Shown: one piece after another, positions 49,910 to 59,662 of the stretch
Layout of the letters: the number at the start of each line of letters is the position of its first letter
Numbering within the stretch: position 1 is the first letter of the stretch
Source of the DNA: JAEULH01 sp963805915
GTDB taxonomy: Bacteria; Pseudomonadota; Alphaproteobacteria; Rhodospirillales; Defluviicoccaceae
NCBI GenBank assembly: GCA_963805915.1
Contig: CAWDWD010000020.1
Location: 1-64,000, forward strand
Length of the DNA: 64,000 nt
Direction: 5' to 3'
Translations under genes and position numbers: made by a program
The notes under the pieces: model-generated
Databases searched by the model: none
Seen by the model: the letters and a program-made list of their open reading frames with translations, nothing else
What the model was told of the DNA's origin: nothing

Positions 49910-51415
49910 TCAGCCCTTATCCATCGCAAGGGCGATGAAGCGCATGCCGCCCTGGCCTTCGACCAGCAGCAGCACCGACTTCTGCCCGCTCGACTTGGCC
50001 TGCTCGATCCTGGCGCCGACGTCGCCCGTATTGCTCACCGGCTTCTGGCTTACCTCGACAATAACGTCACCGACCCTGAGACCCTTTTCGGCCGCGGCGC
50101 TTGAGCTTTCAACCTCGGTGACGACCACCCCCTTGGTATCGGCGGCGATGGCATAGCGATCGCGCAGCTTGTCATCGATGCCCGACACCGAGAAACCGAG
50201 AGCGTCGACCTTCTCGGCCTGTGGTGCCGGCGAGGTATCGTCGGCTTTCGCCAGCTCCTCTTCGCCCTCCTTGAGCCCGGCGACCTTGATGCCGAGAGTT
50301 CGCTTCTTGCCGTCGCGCCACACCACGATCTTAACGGTCTGACCAACTTCGGTATCGGCGACCATCCGCGGCAGCCGGCGCATTTCGCTCACCTCGCGGC
50401 CGTTGAACTCCAAGATCACATCGCCGGCGCGAATGCCCGCGGCGCTGGCGGGACCGTCGTCTATCGCGCTCGCGACCAACGCGCCGGACGCCTGTTTCAG
50501 GCCCAATGTCTCGGCGATCTCGGGAGTCACTTCCTGGATCCGCACGCCGATCCAACCGCGCTTGACCTCTCCGGTGGCGATCAACTGCTTGACGACGGGC
50601 TCGACGATACTGCTTGGAATGGCGAAGCCGATGCCGATGCTGCCGCCCGACGGCGAGAAGATGGCGGTGTTGACACCTATGACCTTGCCGTCGAGGTCGA
50701 ACATCGGCCCACCGGAGTTGCCGCGGTTGATCGACGCGTCGCTCTGCAGGAAGTCGTCGTACGGGCCGGAGTTGATGTCGCGGCCGCGCGCCGAAATGAT
50801 GCCCGCGGTCACCGTGCCGCCAAAGCCGAACGGATTTCCAATCGCCAGCACCCAATCGCCGACCCGAAGCCGCTCGGAGTCGCCAAAGGTGACCGCCGGC
50901 AGCTTGCTGGCCAACTCGACCTTCAGCACCGCGACGTCGGTCTTGGCGTCCCTGCCGACCAGCTTGGCCGGTAGCCGAGTGTCGTCGTGGAGGATCACCG
51001 TAATCTCGTCGGCGTCCTGGATAACGTGGTTGTTGGTCACAACGTAGCCGCTCGGATCGACGATGAAACCCGAGCCAAGCGATGTGGCCTTACGGCTCGG
51101 CTTCTGAAGCTGCTGGTTACGTTCGAAAAACTCCTTGAAGAACTCCTCGAACGGCGAGCCGGGCGGGAAGCCCGGAACCTCGATCCCCGGATGGCCCGTG
51201 ACCGACTGGGTCGTCGAGATGTTGACGACGGCCGGCAGCAACCGGTCGGCAAGGTCGGCGAAGCTCTCCGGCGCGGTCCGCGCGCGCGCGGCGGGCGCGC
51301 TGACGAGAATTGCCACGATGAGCACAACCAAGCCGAACCACCGTGAGACGGCGCAAACCGAATGGCTTGCAACCGCCAGCCGGTCAGTCCGCCGATAATG
51401 AACAGTCTGCATCAT
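49910..51415 (-). CDS. degP: Do-family periplasmic serine protease (DegP/HtrA)
   Basis: This protein of about 501 aa starts with MMQTVHYR and a signal segment (WFGLVVLIVAILVSAPAARA). The trypsin-like domain has the triad histidine in VVTNNHVIQDADEI, aspartate in DAKTDVAVLKVEL and serine in NRGNSGGPMFDLDG. Two PDZ domains follow (GWIGVRIQEVTPEIAETLGL and GVVVTEVESSSAAAEKGLRV). It degrades or refolds damaged envelope proteins. It follows hflK-hflC, a conserved alphaproteobacterial neighbourhood of membrane quality control. The start is uncertain because the frame is open to 51472. Confidence 0.95.
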   Translation of the reverse strand: MMQTVHYRRTDRLAVASHSVCAVSRWFGLVVLIVAILVSAPAARARTAPESFADLADRLLPAVVNISTTQSVTGHPGIEVPGFPPGSPFEEFFKEFFERNQQLQKPSRKATSLGSGFIVDPSGYVVTNNHVIQDADEITVILHDDTRLPAKLVGRDAKTDVAVLKVELASKLPAVTFGDSERLRVGDWVLAIGNPFGFGGTVTAGIISARGRDINSGPYDDFLQSDASINRGNSGGPMFDLDGKVIGVNTAIFSPSGGSIGIGFAIPSSIVEPVVKQLIATGEVKRGWIGVRIQEVTPEIAETLGLKQASGALVASAIDDGPASAAGIRAGDVILEFNGREVSEMRRLPRMVADTEVGQTVKIVVWRDGKKRTLGIKVAGLKEGEEELAKADDTSPAPQAEKVDALGFSVSGIDDKLRDRYAIAADTKGVVVTEVESSSAAAEKGLRVGDVIVEVSQKPVSNTGDVGARIEQAKSSGQKSVLLLVEGQGGMRFIALAMDKG

Positions 51416-51497
51416 CCAATTCCACGAGATAAGGCCATGTTCCTCAAGCCACGCCCGCTTGGCGTCGCCCACTCAAGGCGTTGGCGAATGGGTTTTT

Positions 51498-52382
51498 TCA
51501 CTTCGACGCCGCGGGCGGTCGGCCATGCTCGTTCAGGAAATACCGGAAGAAGTCCGCATCCGGGCTCAGCACCATCGTCCTGCCATCGCCGGCGAGCGCA
51601 CTGTAGGCCTCGAGCGAGCGGAAGAAGTCGAAGAACGCGATGTCCTGCCCGTAGGCCTTGTTCAGAGTCAGTGTCCGGTCGGCGTCGCCGGTACCCCGGG
51701 CCTTGGTTGCGTCACGGGTCGCCTCGGCCATGATGACCGTGCGTTCGCGGTCGGCCTCGGCCTGAATTCTCGCCTTGAGCTCCTCGCCCTCGGCGCGCAA
51801 CTGCGCCGCCTGGGCGACACGCGCCGAGCGCATTCGGTTGTAAACCGACTGGCTGGTTGCTTCCGGCAGATCGGTCCGGCCGAGCCTGACGTCAGTGACC
51901 TCGACCCCGAAATCGAGGGCTTGGCGCCTTAGTTCGGCGGCGATCCTGGTCATGATATCGGCGCGGCTGGTCGACAGCATGTCGGCCAGCGATACCCGCG
52001 CGACCTCGGTGCGGATGACCGAATTCATCCGCGAGCCGAAGATCTGGCGGAAGTTGGCGTCGGTCCCCGCGCGCTTCTTGAACTCCAGCGGATTGACGAT
52101 CCGGTAGCGGGCGAAGGCGTCGACATTGATCCGCTTCTGGTCCGACAGCAGGACCTCCTGGACCGGCGGATCGAGATCGAGAACGCGGTTATCGAAGTAT
52201 TCGACGTTCTGAATGAACGGGACCTTGACCTTAAGGCCTGGTTCGCGGTCGACCCGGATCGGCTCGCCGAACTGGAGGATCAGCGCCTGCTGGGTTTGAT
52301 ACACCGTAAAGAGGGCGCTGGACGCGACAATGGCGGTGATCAGGAGGATGACGCCGAGGATCGCGAATTTTGAGCGGTTCAC
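51498..52382 (-). CDS. hflC: FtsH modulator HflC
   Basis: This 294-aa protein has an N-terminal membrane helix (FAILGVILLITAIVASSALF) and an SPFH/band-7 domain (VKVPFIQNVEYFDNRVLDLD), followed by a coiled-coil rich in alanine and glutamate (SARVAQAAQLRAEGEELKAR). HflC and HflK form a large cage around FtsH and restrict its substrates. GTG start 52382 overlaps the hflK stop (GTGA). Confidence 0.95.
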   Translation of the reverse strand: MNRSKFAILGVILLITAIVASSALFTVYQTQQALILQFGEPIRVDREPGLKVKVPFIQNVEYFDNRVLDLDPPVQEVLLSDQKRINVDAFARYRIVNPLEFKKRAGTDANFRQIFGSRMNSVIRTEVARVSLADMLSTSRADIMTRIAAELRRQALDFGVEVTDVRLGRTDLPEATSQSVYNRMRSARVAQAAQLRAEGEELKARIQAEADRERTVIMAEATRDATKARGTGDADRTLTLNKAYGQDIAFFDFFRSLEAYSALAGDGRTMVLSPDADFFRYFLNEHGRPPAASK

Positions 52383-53512
52383 GGCTTGACCTCCTGGTTG
52401 CCCGCTTGAGCCCGCTTTTGCACTTCCGGCAGCGGCAGGTATGGAACAACGCCCTGGCCGCCGGCGCTCTTATCGATCACGAAGGTCTGGGTTCGGCCGA
52501 GGATGTCCTGCATCCGCTCAAGATAGAGGCGACGGGTGGTCACTTCCTTGCCGGTGTTAAAGGCTGCGAGAACCGAGTTGAATCTCGCCGCCTCGCCCTG
52601 GGCGTCGGCGACAACCTTGTCGCGATAGGCGTTGCCGGCCTGGATGACCCGCTCGGCGTCGCCCTTGGCTCTCGGAACGATGTCGTTGCGGTAGGCCATG
52701 GCCTCGTTGACCGAGCGTTCCTTGTCCTGGCGCGCGCGCTGAACGTCGTTGAACGCGTCGATGACCTCGGTCGGCGGATCGACCTTGAGCTGCTTGACCT
52801 CGGCGACGAACACGCCGGCGCCGTAGAAGTCGAGGGTCGCCTGCAACAGCTCCTTGGTCCGGTCGTCGACCTCCTGGCGCTTGATGGTCAGCGCGTCCTC
52901 GAGCAGCGTCTGGCCCATGATCTCGCGGATCGCGCTTTCGGCGACCCGCTTGATCGTCTGCTCGGGGTCGCGGATGTTGAACAGGAAGTCGGCCGCGTTC
53001 TTGATCCGCCACTGGACGATGAAGTCGACGTCGATGATATTCTGATCCTCGGTCAACATCAGGCTTTCCTGGGTGACGTCGCGCGCCGTCGTCGAGCGGT
53101 TGGTGTCCGTCGGCGAACGGAAGCCGATGGTGATCTGATTGGTCTGTTCGACGTTCGGCGTCAGAACTTCACCGACCGGCGCCGGGAACCAATAGTTCAA
53201 GCCGGGTGTTGTTATCTTGACGAACCGCCCGAACAGCAGCTCGACGCCCTGCTCGCCGGGCTGGACGCGATAAAACCCGGTGGCGAGCCAGATCGCGACC
53301 ACCGCGAGGACGGCAAGAAGAATGCCGCGCGTGCCGCCGAGGCCGCCGCTGGGCAGGATGCTCTTGAAGCGTTCCTGGGTGCGTCGCAGCATCTCTTCGA
53401 TGTTCGGAGGAGGCGATCCGCTCGGTCCGTTTCCCCACGGGCCGCCACGGTTTCCGCCACCGCTTCCACCGCCGCCGCCACCCCATGGACCACCCTTCGG
53501 GTTCCAAGCCAT
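52379..53512 (-). CDS. hflK: FtsH modulator HflK
   Basis: This protein of about 377 aa has a glycine-rich cytosolic N-terminus (MAWNPKGGPWGGGGGGSGGG), a membrane helix (ILLAVLAVVAIWLATGFYRV) and an SPFH domain (TPGLNYWFPAPVGEV, DQNIIDVDFIVQWRIKNAAD, RESAIREIMGQTLL-like). A coiled coil follows, ending in LYLERMQDILGRTQTFVIDK. It pairs with HflC. It is the first gene of hflK-hflC-degP and diverges from mrp, with about 190 bases between them holding both promoters. Confidence 0.95.
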   Translation of the reverse strand: MAWNPKGGPWGGGGGGSGGGNRGGPWGNGPSGSPPPNIEEMLRRTQERFKSILPSGGLGGTRGILLAVLAVVAIWLATGFYRVQPGEQGVELLFGRFVKITTPGLNYWFPAPVGEVLTPNVEQTNQITIGFRSPTDTNRSTTARDVTQESLMLTEDQNIIDVDFIVQWRIKNAADFLFNIRDPEQTIKRVAESAIREIMGQTLLEDALTIKRQEVDDRTKELLQATLDFYGAGVFVAEVKQLKVDPPTEVIDAFNDVQRARQDKERSVNEAMAYRNDIVPRAKGDAERVIQAGNAYRDKVVADAQGEAARFNSVLAAFNTGKEVTTRRLYLERMQDILGRTQTFVIDKSAGGQGVVPYLPLPEVQKRAQAGNQEVKP

Positions 53513-53700
53513 ACCGACAATTTGCTCCTGATGTATTTGACGATGTCTCTGCGCGCTCACCACCCGCACGGCCATTGCGATGTGGGCAGGCGCGCGAGTA
53601 GACCATATATGGAATTGAACTTGGTTATAGGCTACCCCCGTTCATGGTGCAACGTGGCCGGCTCGCGGCAGGCCGGTCCGACAAAAGGAAAACACCCGTA

Positions 53701-54852
53701 ATGCCCGAGGTTACCGAACAGCAAATTGTCGATACGCTGCGTTGCGTGGTCGACCCGGACCGTCATGCGGATATCATCGGCCTCGGCATGGTCCAGGGCA
53801 TCCGGATCAAGAACGGCCATGTAGCGCTGTCGCTCGAGGTCGATCCGGACCGTGGCGCCAAGCTCGAGCCCTTGCGCAAGCAAGTCGAAAGCATGGTCCA
53901 TAAGCTGCCCGGCGTCATCTCGGCGAGTGTCGTGCTGACCGCCGAACGCAAGGCCACCGCGCAACCGGCCGGGCGGCCCGGCGGCGGTCATACGCACGGG
54001 CATGCCCATGGGCACGCCCATGGGCAGGCTCAGCAGGGACCGGCGCTGTTGCCGGAGGTGAAAGCCATTGTCGCGGTCGCATCGGGCAAGGGCGGGGTCG
54101 GCAAGTCGACAACCGCGGTCAATCTGGCGGTCGCACTGGCGAAACTCGGCAAGCGCACCGGCCTGCTCGATGCGGACATTTACGGCCCGTCGGCCCGCCG
54201 GCTGCTCGGGATCACTGGCCAGCCCGTGTCGAGCGATGGCGCCAAGCTTGACCCGATGGGCAAATTCGGCATCAAGGCCATGTCCATGGCCTTCCTTGTC
54301 GAGGAGGAGACGCCGATCGTCTGGCGCGGGCCGATGGTCCAGTCCGCGCTCGAACAGATGATGCGCGACGTCGCCTGGGGCGAGCTCGACGTGCTTATTG
54401 TCGACATGCCGCCGGGGACGGGCGACACCCAGTTGACAATGGCCCAGCGCGTCCCGCTCGCCGGCGCGATCATCGTCTCGACGCCGCAGGACATCGCCCT
54501 GATCGACGCGCGCAAGGGCCTGAATATGTTTCGCAAGGTCGATGTGCCGGTTCTCGGCCTGATCGAGAACATGAGCTACTTCCTCTGCCCCAAGTGCGGC
54601 GAGCGGACGGAGATCTTCGGTCACGGCGGCGCCAGGCGGGAGGCCGAAACGCTCGGCATGGACTTCCTCGGCGAGATCCCGCTCGACATCGCCATTCGCG
54701 AAACGTCCGATGGCGGCACGCCGATCGTTGCCGCCGAACCGGACGGAGAGTACGCCCGAACCTATCTGGAGATCGCCGCGCGGGTCTGGGACAAGATCGA
54801 GGAGAGCCTGCGCCAGCGCGTTGCCAGCACGCCCAGAATCGTCGTCCAGTAG
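53701..54852 (+). CDS. mrp: Iron-sulfur cluster carrier protein Mrp/ApbC
   Basis: This 383-aa protein has an N-terminal MIP18/DUF59 domain (EQQIVDTLRCVVDPDRHADI), a linker with many histidines (GGHTHGHAHGHAHGQAQQGP), and a deviant-Walker P-loop domain (VASGKGGVGKSTTAVNLAVA, ENMSYFLCPKCGERTEIFGH). The CPKC pair bridges a 4Fe-4S cluster between two subunits. It loads clusters onto apoproteins in the cytosol. AAAGGAA sits before ATG 53701. The histidine-rich linker is longer than usual. Confidence 0.95.
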   Translation: MPEVTEQQIVDTLRCVVDPDRHADIIGLGMVQGIRIKNGHVALSLEVDPDRGAKLEPLRKQVESMVHKLPGVISASVVLTAERKATAQPAGRPGGGHTHGHAHGHAHGQAQQGPALLPEVKAIVAVASGKGGVGKSTTAVNLAVALAKLGKRTGLLDADIYGPSARRLLGITGQPVSSDGAKLDPMGKFGIKAMSMAFLVEEETPIVWRGPMVQSALEQMMRDVAWGELDVLIVDMPPGTGDTQLTMAQRVPLAGAIIVSTPQDIALIDARKGLNMFRKVDVPVLGLIENMSYFLCPKCGERTEIFGHGGARREAETLGMDFLGEIPLDIAIRETSDGGTPIVAAEPDGEYARTYLEIAARVWDKIEESLRQRVASTPRIVVQ

Positions 54853-54870
54853 GCTGCTTTCCTCGAACGC

Positions 54871-54905
54871 CACCCGCGCGGCCGCGCGGGTGCGGCCGCG
54901 CGGGT
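54871..54905. terminator. GC-rich palindrome between convergent mrp and thyX
   Basis: A perfect 22-bp palindrome (CACCCGCGCGGCCGCGCGGGTG) is centred at 54881, and its right half is repeated at 54893-54906. It lies just past the mrp stop and before the thyX stop on the other strand, where a bidirectional terminator is expected. There is no T-run. Confidence 0.55.
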
Positions 54906-54916
54906 GCGATGCTCGC

Positions 54917-55861
54917 CTACTCCGGCCGGCCGAGAACCTCCATCAGCTCGCGCCACTCGCGTTTGCTCAGCCCGCTTTCGGGCTGGGCGACCGGGCGGCC
55001 GGCGATCAACCGGCGGACCACATCGAGCCCCTTGGCGGAGAGCCGGACGCCGCCCATCCGGTAGTTGACGAAGGCCTCGTGGGCGATCGGGACCCAGCGC
55101 CGCACCGTCTCGAGCAGGGTGTCGGCGTAGACCCGAATTTCGTATTGGGCGTGTGGGTCGGCGCGCAGGCTGAGGAAATGCAGAAGATTGTGCAGGTCGA
55201 TCTTCCAGTACCACTGGGTATAGGTGTTGAGCGTCAGGTTCATCCGCGCCAGTTCGCGCGCGAGCCCCAGCCGGTCCGCCGCCGGCGAAATTCCGCCGGC
55301 ATCCTCGTTCAGCATCTCTTGGTAGTGGTCATGGCAGCGCGCCGCGTCGTCGCGCAAGAGATCGAGCACCCGCGCGGCCTCCTCGCCTTCAAGCACCGCG
55401 CCCCGGCCCTGACGGTTAGCGCGCGCCTGAGCGGCCAAGTGCTCGGGCGCGGGGATGTAATATTCCCGGTCGAGAATCGAATATCGCGCCGAGTACTCGT
55501 TGAGACTGGCGGTGCGGTGGCGAACCCACTGGCGAGCAACGAAGATCGGCAACTTGACGTGATACTTGATCTCGCACATTTCGAACGGCGTCGTGTGCCG
55601 GTGACGCATCAGGTAGTTGATCAGCCCGGCGTCATCCTGGACCCGGCGCGTGCCGGCGCCATAGGAAACCCGCGCCGCCTGAACAATGGCGCCGTCGTCG
55701 CCCATGTAGTCGATAACCCGCACGAAGCCATGATCGAGCACGGGCATCGGCTCGAACAGGATCTCTTCGAGCGCGTCCACGCAAGAGCGCCGGGTGTCAC
55801 GGCGCCGGCCGCGCTGATCTTCAATCTCCGCCCGCTGCTGAGGGCTAAGCTCCATCGCCAC
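54917..55861 (-). CDS. thyX: FAD-dependent thymidylate synthase
   Basis: This 314-aa protein has the ThyX signature RHRTASLNEYSARYS (RHRxxSxxxxSxR), plus HTTPFEMCEIKYHVKLPIFV and LNTYTQWYWKIDLHNLLHFL near the flavin and dUMP sites. It makes dTMP from dUMP with methylenetetrahydrofolate and NADPH. Possession of ThyX usually means that ThyA is absent. Start 55861 (MAMELSPQQR) is supported by GGAGAGTGG upstream. Confidence 0.96.
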   Translation of the reverse strand: MAMELSPQQRAEIEDQRGRRRDTRRSCVDALEEILFEPMPVLDHGFVRVIDYMGDDGAIVQAARVSYGAGTRRVQDDAGLINYLMRHRHTTPFEMCEIKYHVKLPIFVARQWVRHRTASLNEYSARYSILDREYYIPAPEHLAAQARANRQGRGAVLEGEEAARVLDLLRDDAARCHDHYQEMLNEDAGGISPAADRLGLARELARMNLTLNTYTQWYWKIDLHNLLHFLSLRADPHAQYEIRVYADTLLETVRRWVPIAHEAFVNYRMGGVRLSAKGLDVVRRLIAGRPVAQPESGLSKREWRELMEVLGRPE

Positions 55862-55983
55862 TCTCCGTCCACCACCGTTTGCATCGGCCCGTCGCCACCG
55901 ATCCGCGTCGTTCTTGATAGTCCGTTAAATCAGGATTCTGAACCGGAACAAGCTGGAGGGAAGGGTCGAGGGAAGGCCTATGG

Positions 55984-56343
55984 CTACACGGTCCGACGGC
56001 CAGCGTTCCAGGCCCTGAACTTGGTCGCGATCACGTCCGCATCGCCGCTTATCGCAACCAGCTTGTCTCGGCCACCGCCTCCGGACACGATACTAAGCGC
56101 CGTCTTGGGGATTCGCCATTCGCGGGCAAGCAGTTTTATGATCGCCTCGTTCGCCTTGCCGCCGTGCGCCGGCGCGGTGACGGCGACCTTCAGCCGCAAG
56201 CCGCCACCGCCGTCAGCGCTAAACGCGCCGATGCGATCGCCGGCGGCCCGCGGCGTGACGTGAAGGCGCACGCGCAGTCCCCGCGCGGTGATCGTGAACA
56301 CGCCTTCCAGCAGCGCCGTTCGCTCAATAGGCGATGGACGCAT
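55984..56343 (-). CDS. DUF167/YggU family protein
   Basis: This 119-aa protein contains RLHVTPRAAGDRIGAF and LKVAVTAPAHGGKANEAIIK followed by LLAREWRIPKTALSIVSGG, the YggU signature (P-A-x-G-K-A-N). The family has a small alpha/beta fold of unclear role. Its start overlaps the yggT stop by 20 bases, a common pair. Confidence 0.92.
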   Translation of the reverse strand: MRPSPIERTALLEGVFTITARGLRVRLHVTPRAAGDRIGAFSADGGGGLRLKVAVTAPAHGGKANEAIIKLLAREWRIPKTALSIVSGGGGRDKLVAISGDADVIATKFRAWNAGRRTV

Positions 56344-56626
56344 AAAGACGCGCTAAGACCTGCTGCGTGAACACGAGGAGCAGGATAAGGACAATCGGCG
56401 AGATGTCGATCCCGCCCAGGTTAGGGATGACATTACGGATGGGCCGAAGCGCCGGCTCCGTTACCCGGTGGAGAAAGTCGCCAACCATGTACACGAAGCG
56501 GTTGCCCGTGTTGACAATGTTGAACGCGACCAGCCAACTCAATATGGCGCTGATGATCACGGCCCAGATGAACAGCTCGATCACGGTCGAAAGCAGCCAA
56601 AAAAGCGGCCCGAGAATGACGTCCAT
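56324..56626 (-). CDS. YggT family membrane protein
   Basis: This 100-aa protein has two membrane-spanning parts (LLSTVIELFIWAVIISAILS and SPIVLILLLVFTQQVLARLY) around the conserved loop DFLHRVTEPALRPIRNVIPN. YggT proteins are linked to osmotic adaptation and, in some bacteria, cell division. It is co-transcribed with yggU. Confidence 0.93.
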   Translation of the reverse strand: MDVILGPLFWLLSTVIELFIWAVIISAILSWLVAFNIVNTGNRFVYMVGDFLHRVTEPALRPIRNVIPNLGGIDISPIVLILLLVFTQQVLARLYASIAY

Positions 56627-56784
56627 GCCCGTAATGCACTCATAAACAGTTGAAAATCCCGGCCACCCTAGCGGGGCTGATTATGCCGCGCAAGCACCAG
56701 CGCGCGGATCAACCGGTTTTAAGACCCGCCAAGAGCGGCCGTACCCCGGGTGCAACAGCAAACTCCGGCGCGGCGCGTCCGCGG

Positions 56785-58191
56785 TTACTCCATGTCTTCG
56801 AGTTCTCGGCCCTTCGTTTCCTTGATGTATTTGGCGACGAAGACGAACGACAGCAGGGCGAAGGCGGTGTACAGCCCGTACGCCGCGCCGACGCCGACGT
56901 TGTAGGCGATCGGCGGGAAGGTGGTCGAGACGAGGAAATTGGCGATCCACTGCACGCCCGCGCCCAAGGCCAGCGCCGAGGCCCGGATCCGGTTGTTGAA
57001 CATTTCGCCGAGCAGCACCCAGGTCACGGGGCCCCAGGAAAAGCCGAAGCAGAAGACGTAGAGGTTGGCCGCGATCAATGCCGTCGTCCCCGCGCCCGAG
57101 CTGAGCTCGGGAAAACCCTCGGCGTTGACCGGCGAGGTGCCGAACACCCAGGCCATCGTCCCCAGGGTAACGACCATGCCGATGGAGCCCGCGAGCAGCA
57201 AAGGCTTGCGGCCGAACTTGTCGATGAAGGCGATGGCGACCAGCGTGGTGATGATGTTGGTCAGGCCGGTGATCATGGTCAGCAGCAGGGCGTTCTCCTC
57301 GGTGAACCCGACGATCCGCCACAGCACGCTGCTGTAGTAGAAGATCACGTTGATGCCGACGAACTGCTGGAACATCGACAAAGCCATGCCGATCCAGACG
57401 ATCGGCAGCAGGCCGAACCGGCCGCGCAGGTCGGAAAAACTCGCTTTATGGTCGCGCGACACCGTATGGCGGATCTCCGACACCTTGTCCGAGGCGCGAT
57501 GGCCGACAATGCGCAACAGCACCTCGTGGGCTTCGCCTTCCCGGCCCATCGCGACGAGATAGCGCGGCAACTCCGGGATAAGGAAGGCGAAAAAGCCGTA
57601 AAGTAGAGCCGCCGGGAGTTCGGACCAGAACATCCAGCGCCACGCTTCGTAGCCCAACCAGAACGGGTCGCTCGCCGAGCCGGCGGACTTGGCGATGGCA
57701 TAGTTGGCGAGCAGGGCGATAAAGATGCCGATGACAATCGCCAATTGCTGCAACGAGCCGAGGCGGCCGCGCATTTCGGCCGGCGAGCACTCGGCGATAT
57801 AGGCCGGCGCGATAACGCTGGCGGCGCCGACGGCGATGCCGCCGAGAATCCGCCAGAAGACGAAGTCGGCGATCCCGATCGGCAGGCCCGAGCCGATGGC
57901 GCTGATGGAAAACAGCGCGGACGCGAGCATCATGCACCGCGTGCGGCCGATGCGATCGGCGAGCGGCCCCGCGGCGAAGGCGCCGATGGCCGAACCGATC
58001 AGCGCCAGCGACACCGCCAGCCCGACAGCAAGGCTCGAGGCGTTGAAGTGGCCTTTCAGCGCCAGCACCGCGCCATTGATGACCGCGGTATCGAATCCAA
58101 ACAAGAAACCGCCCATTGCCGCCGCGGCGGCGATCAAAATGACGTAGCCGGCGTCGGGCGCGGCGGCCGATTTGGCGGCGGCTGTGGGCAT
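56785..58191 (-). CDS. Sugar porter family MFS transporter
   Basis: This 468-aa protein has 12 membrane segments. Sugar porter signatures are GGFLFGFDTAVINGAVLALK (helix 1), DRIGRT between helices 2 and 3, RILGGIAVGAASVIAPAYIA, ECSPAEMRGRLGSLQQLAIV, IPELPRYLVA (PESPRYL-like) and QQFVGINVIFYYSSVLW. It probably takes up a hexose or pentose by proton symport. A porin gene lies directly upstream in the same direction (79 bases), which suggests joint uptake of a carbohydrate across both membranes. Confidence 0.93.
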   Translation of the reverse strand: MPTAAAKSAAAPDAGYVILIAAAAAMGGFLFGFDTAVINGAVLALKGHFNASSLAVGLAVSLALIGSAIGAFAAGPLADRIGRTRCMMLASALFSISAIGSGLPIGIADFVFWRILGGIAVGAASVIAPAYIAECSPAEMRGRLGSLQQLAIVIGIFIALLANYAIAKSAGSASDPFWLGYEAWRWMFWSELPAALLYGFFAFLIPELPRYLVAMGREGEAHEVLLRIVGHRASDKVSEIRHTVSRDHKASFSDLRGRFGLLPIVWIGMALSMFQQFVGINVIFYYSSVLWRIVGFTEENALLLTMITGLTNIITTLVAIAFIDKFGRKPLLLAGSIGMVVTLGTMAWVFGTSPVNAEGFPELSSGAGTTALIAANLYVFCFGFSWGPVTWVLLGEMFNNRIRASALALGAGVQWIANFLVSTTFPPIAYNVGVGAAYGLYTAFALLSFVFVAKYIKETKGRELEDME

Positions 58192-58270
58192 GTCCTGCGT
58201 CTCCTCGTGAAGCGCGGATCAAGGCCGCGCGCGTTGTTATTTCCGCGATTTCTACAGCCAATGGGGCGGA

Positions 58271-59662
58271 CTAAAAGACCACTCCGGCCTCAAAACCGAC
58301 GACAAAGGCGTTGTCGATGTCCTTCTGGCCGTTTGGCCTGATGACGTACTGGAGGTCCGGGCGAAAGTACACCGCCGGTGTGATCCTGAACTCGTGGTTC
58401 AGTTCGAGCGCGGTCTCGGTCGATTGTCTTTCCAGACCGGCGTCGTGACGAGCGTCGCTGAGCTTGTCGCTGAACCACGCATTGGTGACGCCGAAGGTGG
58501 TCTTGTCGTTGGGCCGCGCAGCGATCAACCCCTGGTAGATCACGCCGCCGGAGACGTAGTACGGTAGAACGTTGTGATCCTGGTCCGGGCTCGCCACGCC
58601 GACGACGAACCCGGTGAGGCCCTGATCGGCGCCCGGTTTTTCGCGGTAAAGCATCTGATCGAGCAGCAGGTAAACACCGCTGTTGCCGGAGAATCTGTCC
58701 CCGGGGAGACCGCTGACGAAGAGATTGCCGCCCTCCACGTCCTCGGCGACGTCGCGGAAGTGGCCGGTGTGGACGTAGCCGCCGAGCTTGTAGTGGGCCG
58801 GCAGGTTGAGCAGCCCTTGTTCCGGCGTCCAGGCGAGCTCGGTCAGGATCAGCGCGCCGTTATCGCCGAAGGTGAAGTTGGTGCCGTGCTTGTTGTTGTC
58901 CTGCCCGGCGTTGTTGGCTTGGCTGACGTCGCCGTCGTAGACACCGACCATGACGTAGGTTTCGGCCGTCGGCTTGACCCTTGTTCGCACCCCCCACACC
59001 GCCGTCGGGTAGGCGGTGATCCCATTCGGCAGGTTAAAGAACGGCGCCGGCGGCTGGCCGCAGATGCCGTTGTTGACGAACTGGCAATACAGCGGCGAGG
59101 ACAGGAAATCGTCGGTCGCGGCCAGCCGGCCGTAGGCGAGGTTCAGCCGGTCGTCGAACAACGAGGTGATGAACTGGGCCTCGACCAGCCGCACCCTCTG
59201 GCCGCCGCCGTAAAGCTGCTGCACGCTGATGGCGTTGTGGATGTAACTATTGGTCAGACTATTGCCGGTGCGTTGCGAGCCGGCGATCCGGAATGTGGTG
59301 CTGGGCACGCCAAGCAGCTTTTCCAGATCGAAATCGCCGCGCAGCAGGACGTTGTGGACGTAGGTCTCGCCCTGCTGGTCGCCGCCGATCGGATTGGCCA
59401 TGAACTCCATGGCGTAGCCGCCGGTGATCTCGATCCCCCGATCGGAGAGCCAGCTCCGCGCGCCGAACCAGTCGCCGGTCACATTGTGGGCGAAGTCGAA
59501 GGGAGGCGTTGGCGGCGACAGCTCGGGCAGGCCCGTCTGCGGAATCGCCTGATCCGCCTCGGGCGCGCCACTGTCCTGGGCTTGCGCCGAAACAGGGCTC
59601 ATCGCCAGGAGCACGGTGGCAACGAGCACGATGGCCAGGAGCAGGACAGCACTCGCGCGCAT
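58271..59662 (-). CDS. OprB-type carbohydrate porin
   Basis: This protein of about 463 aa has a signal peptide (VLLLAIVLVATVLLAMSPVS, cleavage after AQA) and then an OprB beta-barrel: WFGARSWLSDRGIEITGGYA, VYDGDVSQANN, FRDVAEDVEGG, YLLLDQMLY, TALELNHEFRITPAVYFRPD and LQYVIRPN near the end. It forms a sugar-permeable outer-membrane channel. ATG 59662 gives the best signal peptide; the frame is open to 59746. It lies upstream of the sugar porter gene and probably shares an operon with it. Confidence 0.9.
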   Translation of the reverse strand: MRASAVLLLAIVLVATVLLAMSPVSAQAQDSGAPEADQAIPQTGLPELSPPTPPFDFAHNVTGDWFGARSWLSDRGIEITGGYAMEFMANPIGGDQQGETYVHNVLLRGDFDLEKLLGVPSTTFRIAGSQRTGNSLTNSYIHNAISVQQLYGGGQRVRLVEAQFITSLFDDRLNLAYGRLAATDDFLSSPLYCQFVNNGICGQPPAPFFNLPNGITAYPTAVWGVRTRVKPTAETYVMVGVYDGDVSQANNAGQDNNKHGTNFTFGDNGALILTELAWTPEQGLLNLPAHYKLGGYVHTGHFRDVAEDVEGGNLFVSGLPGDRFSGNSGVYLLLDQMLYREKPGADQGLTGFVVGVASPDQDHNVLPYYVSGGVIYQGLIAARPNDKTTFGVTNAWFSDKLSDARHDAGLERQSTETALELNHEFRITPAVYFRPDLQYVIRPNGQKDIDNAFVVGFEAGVVF

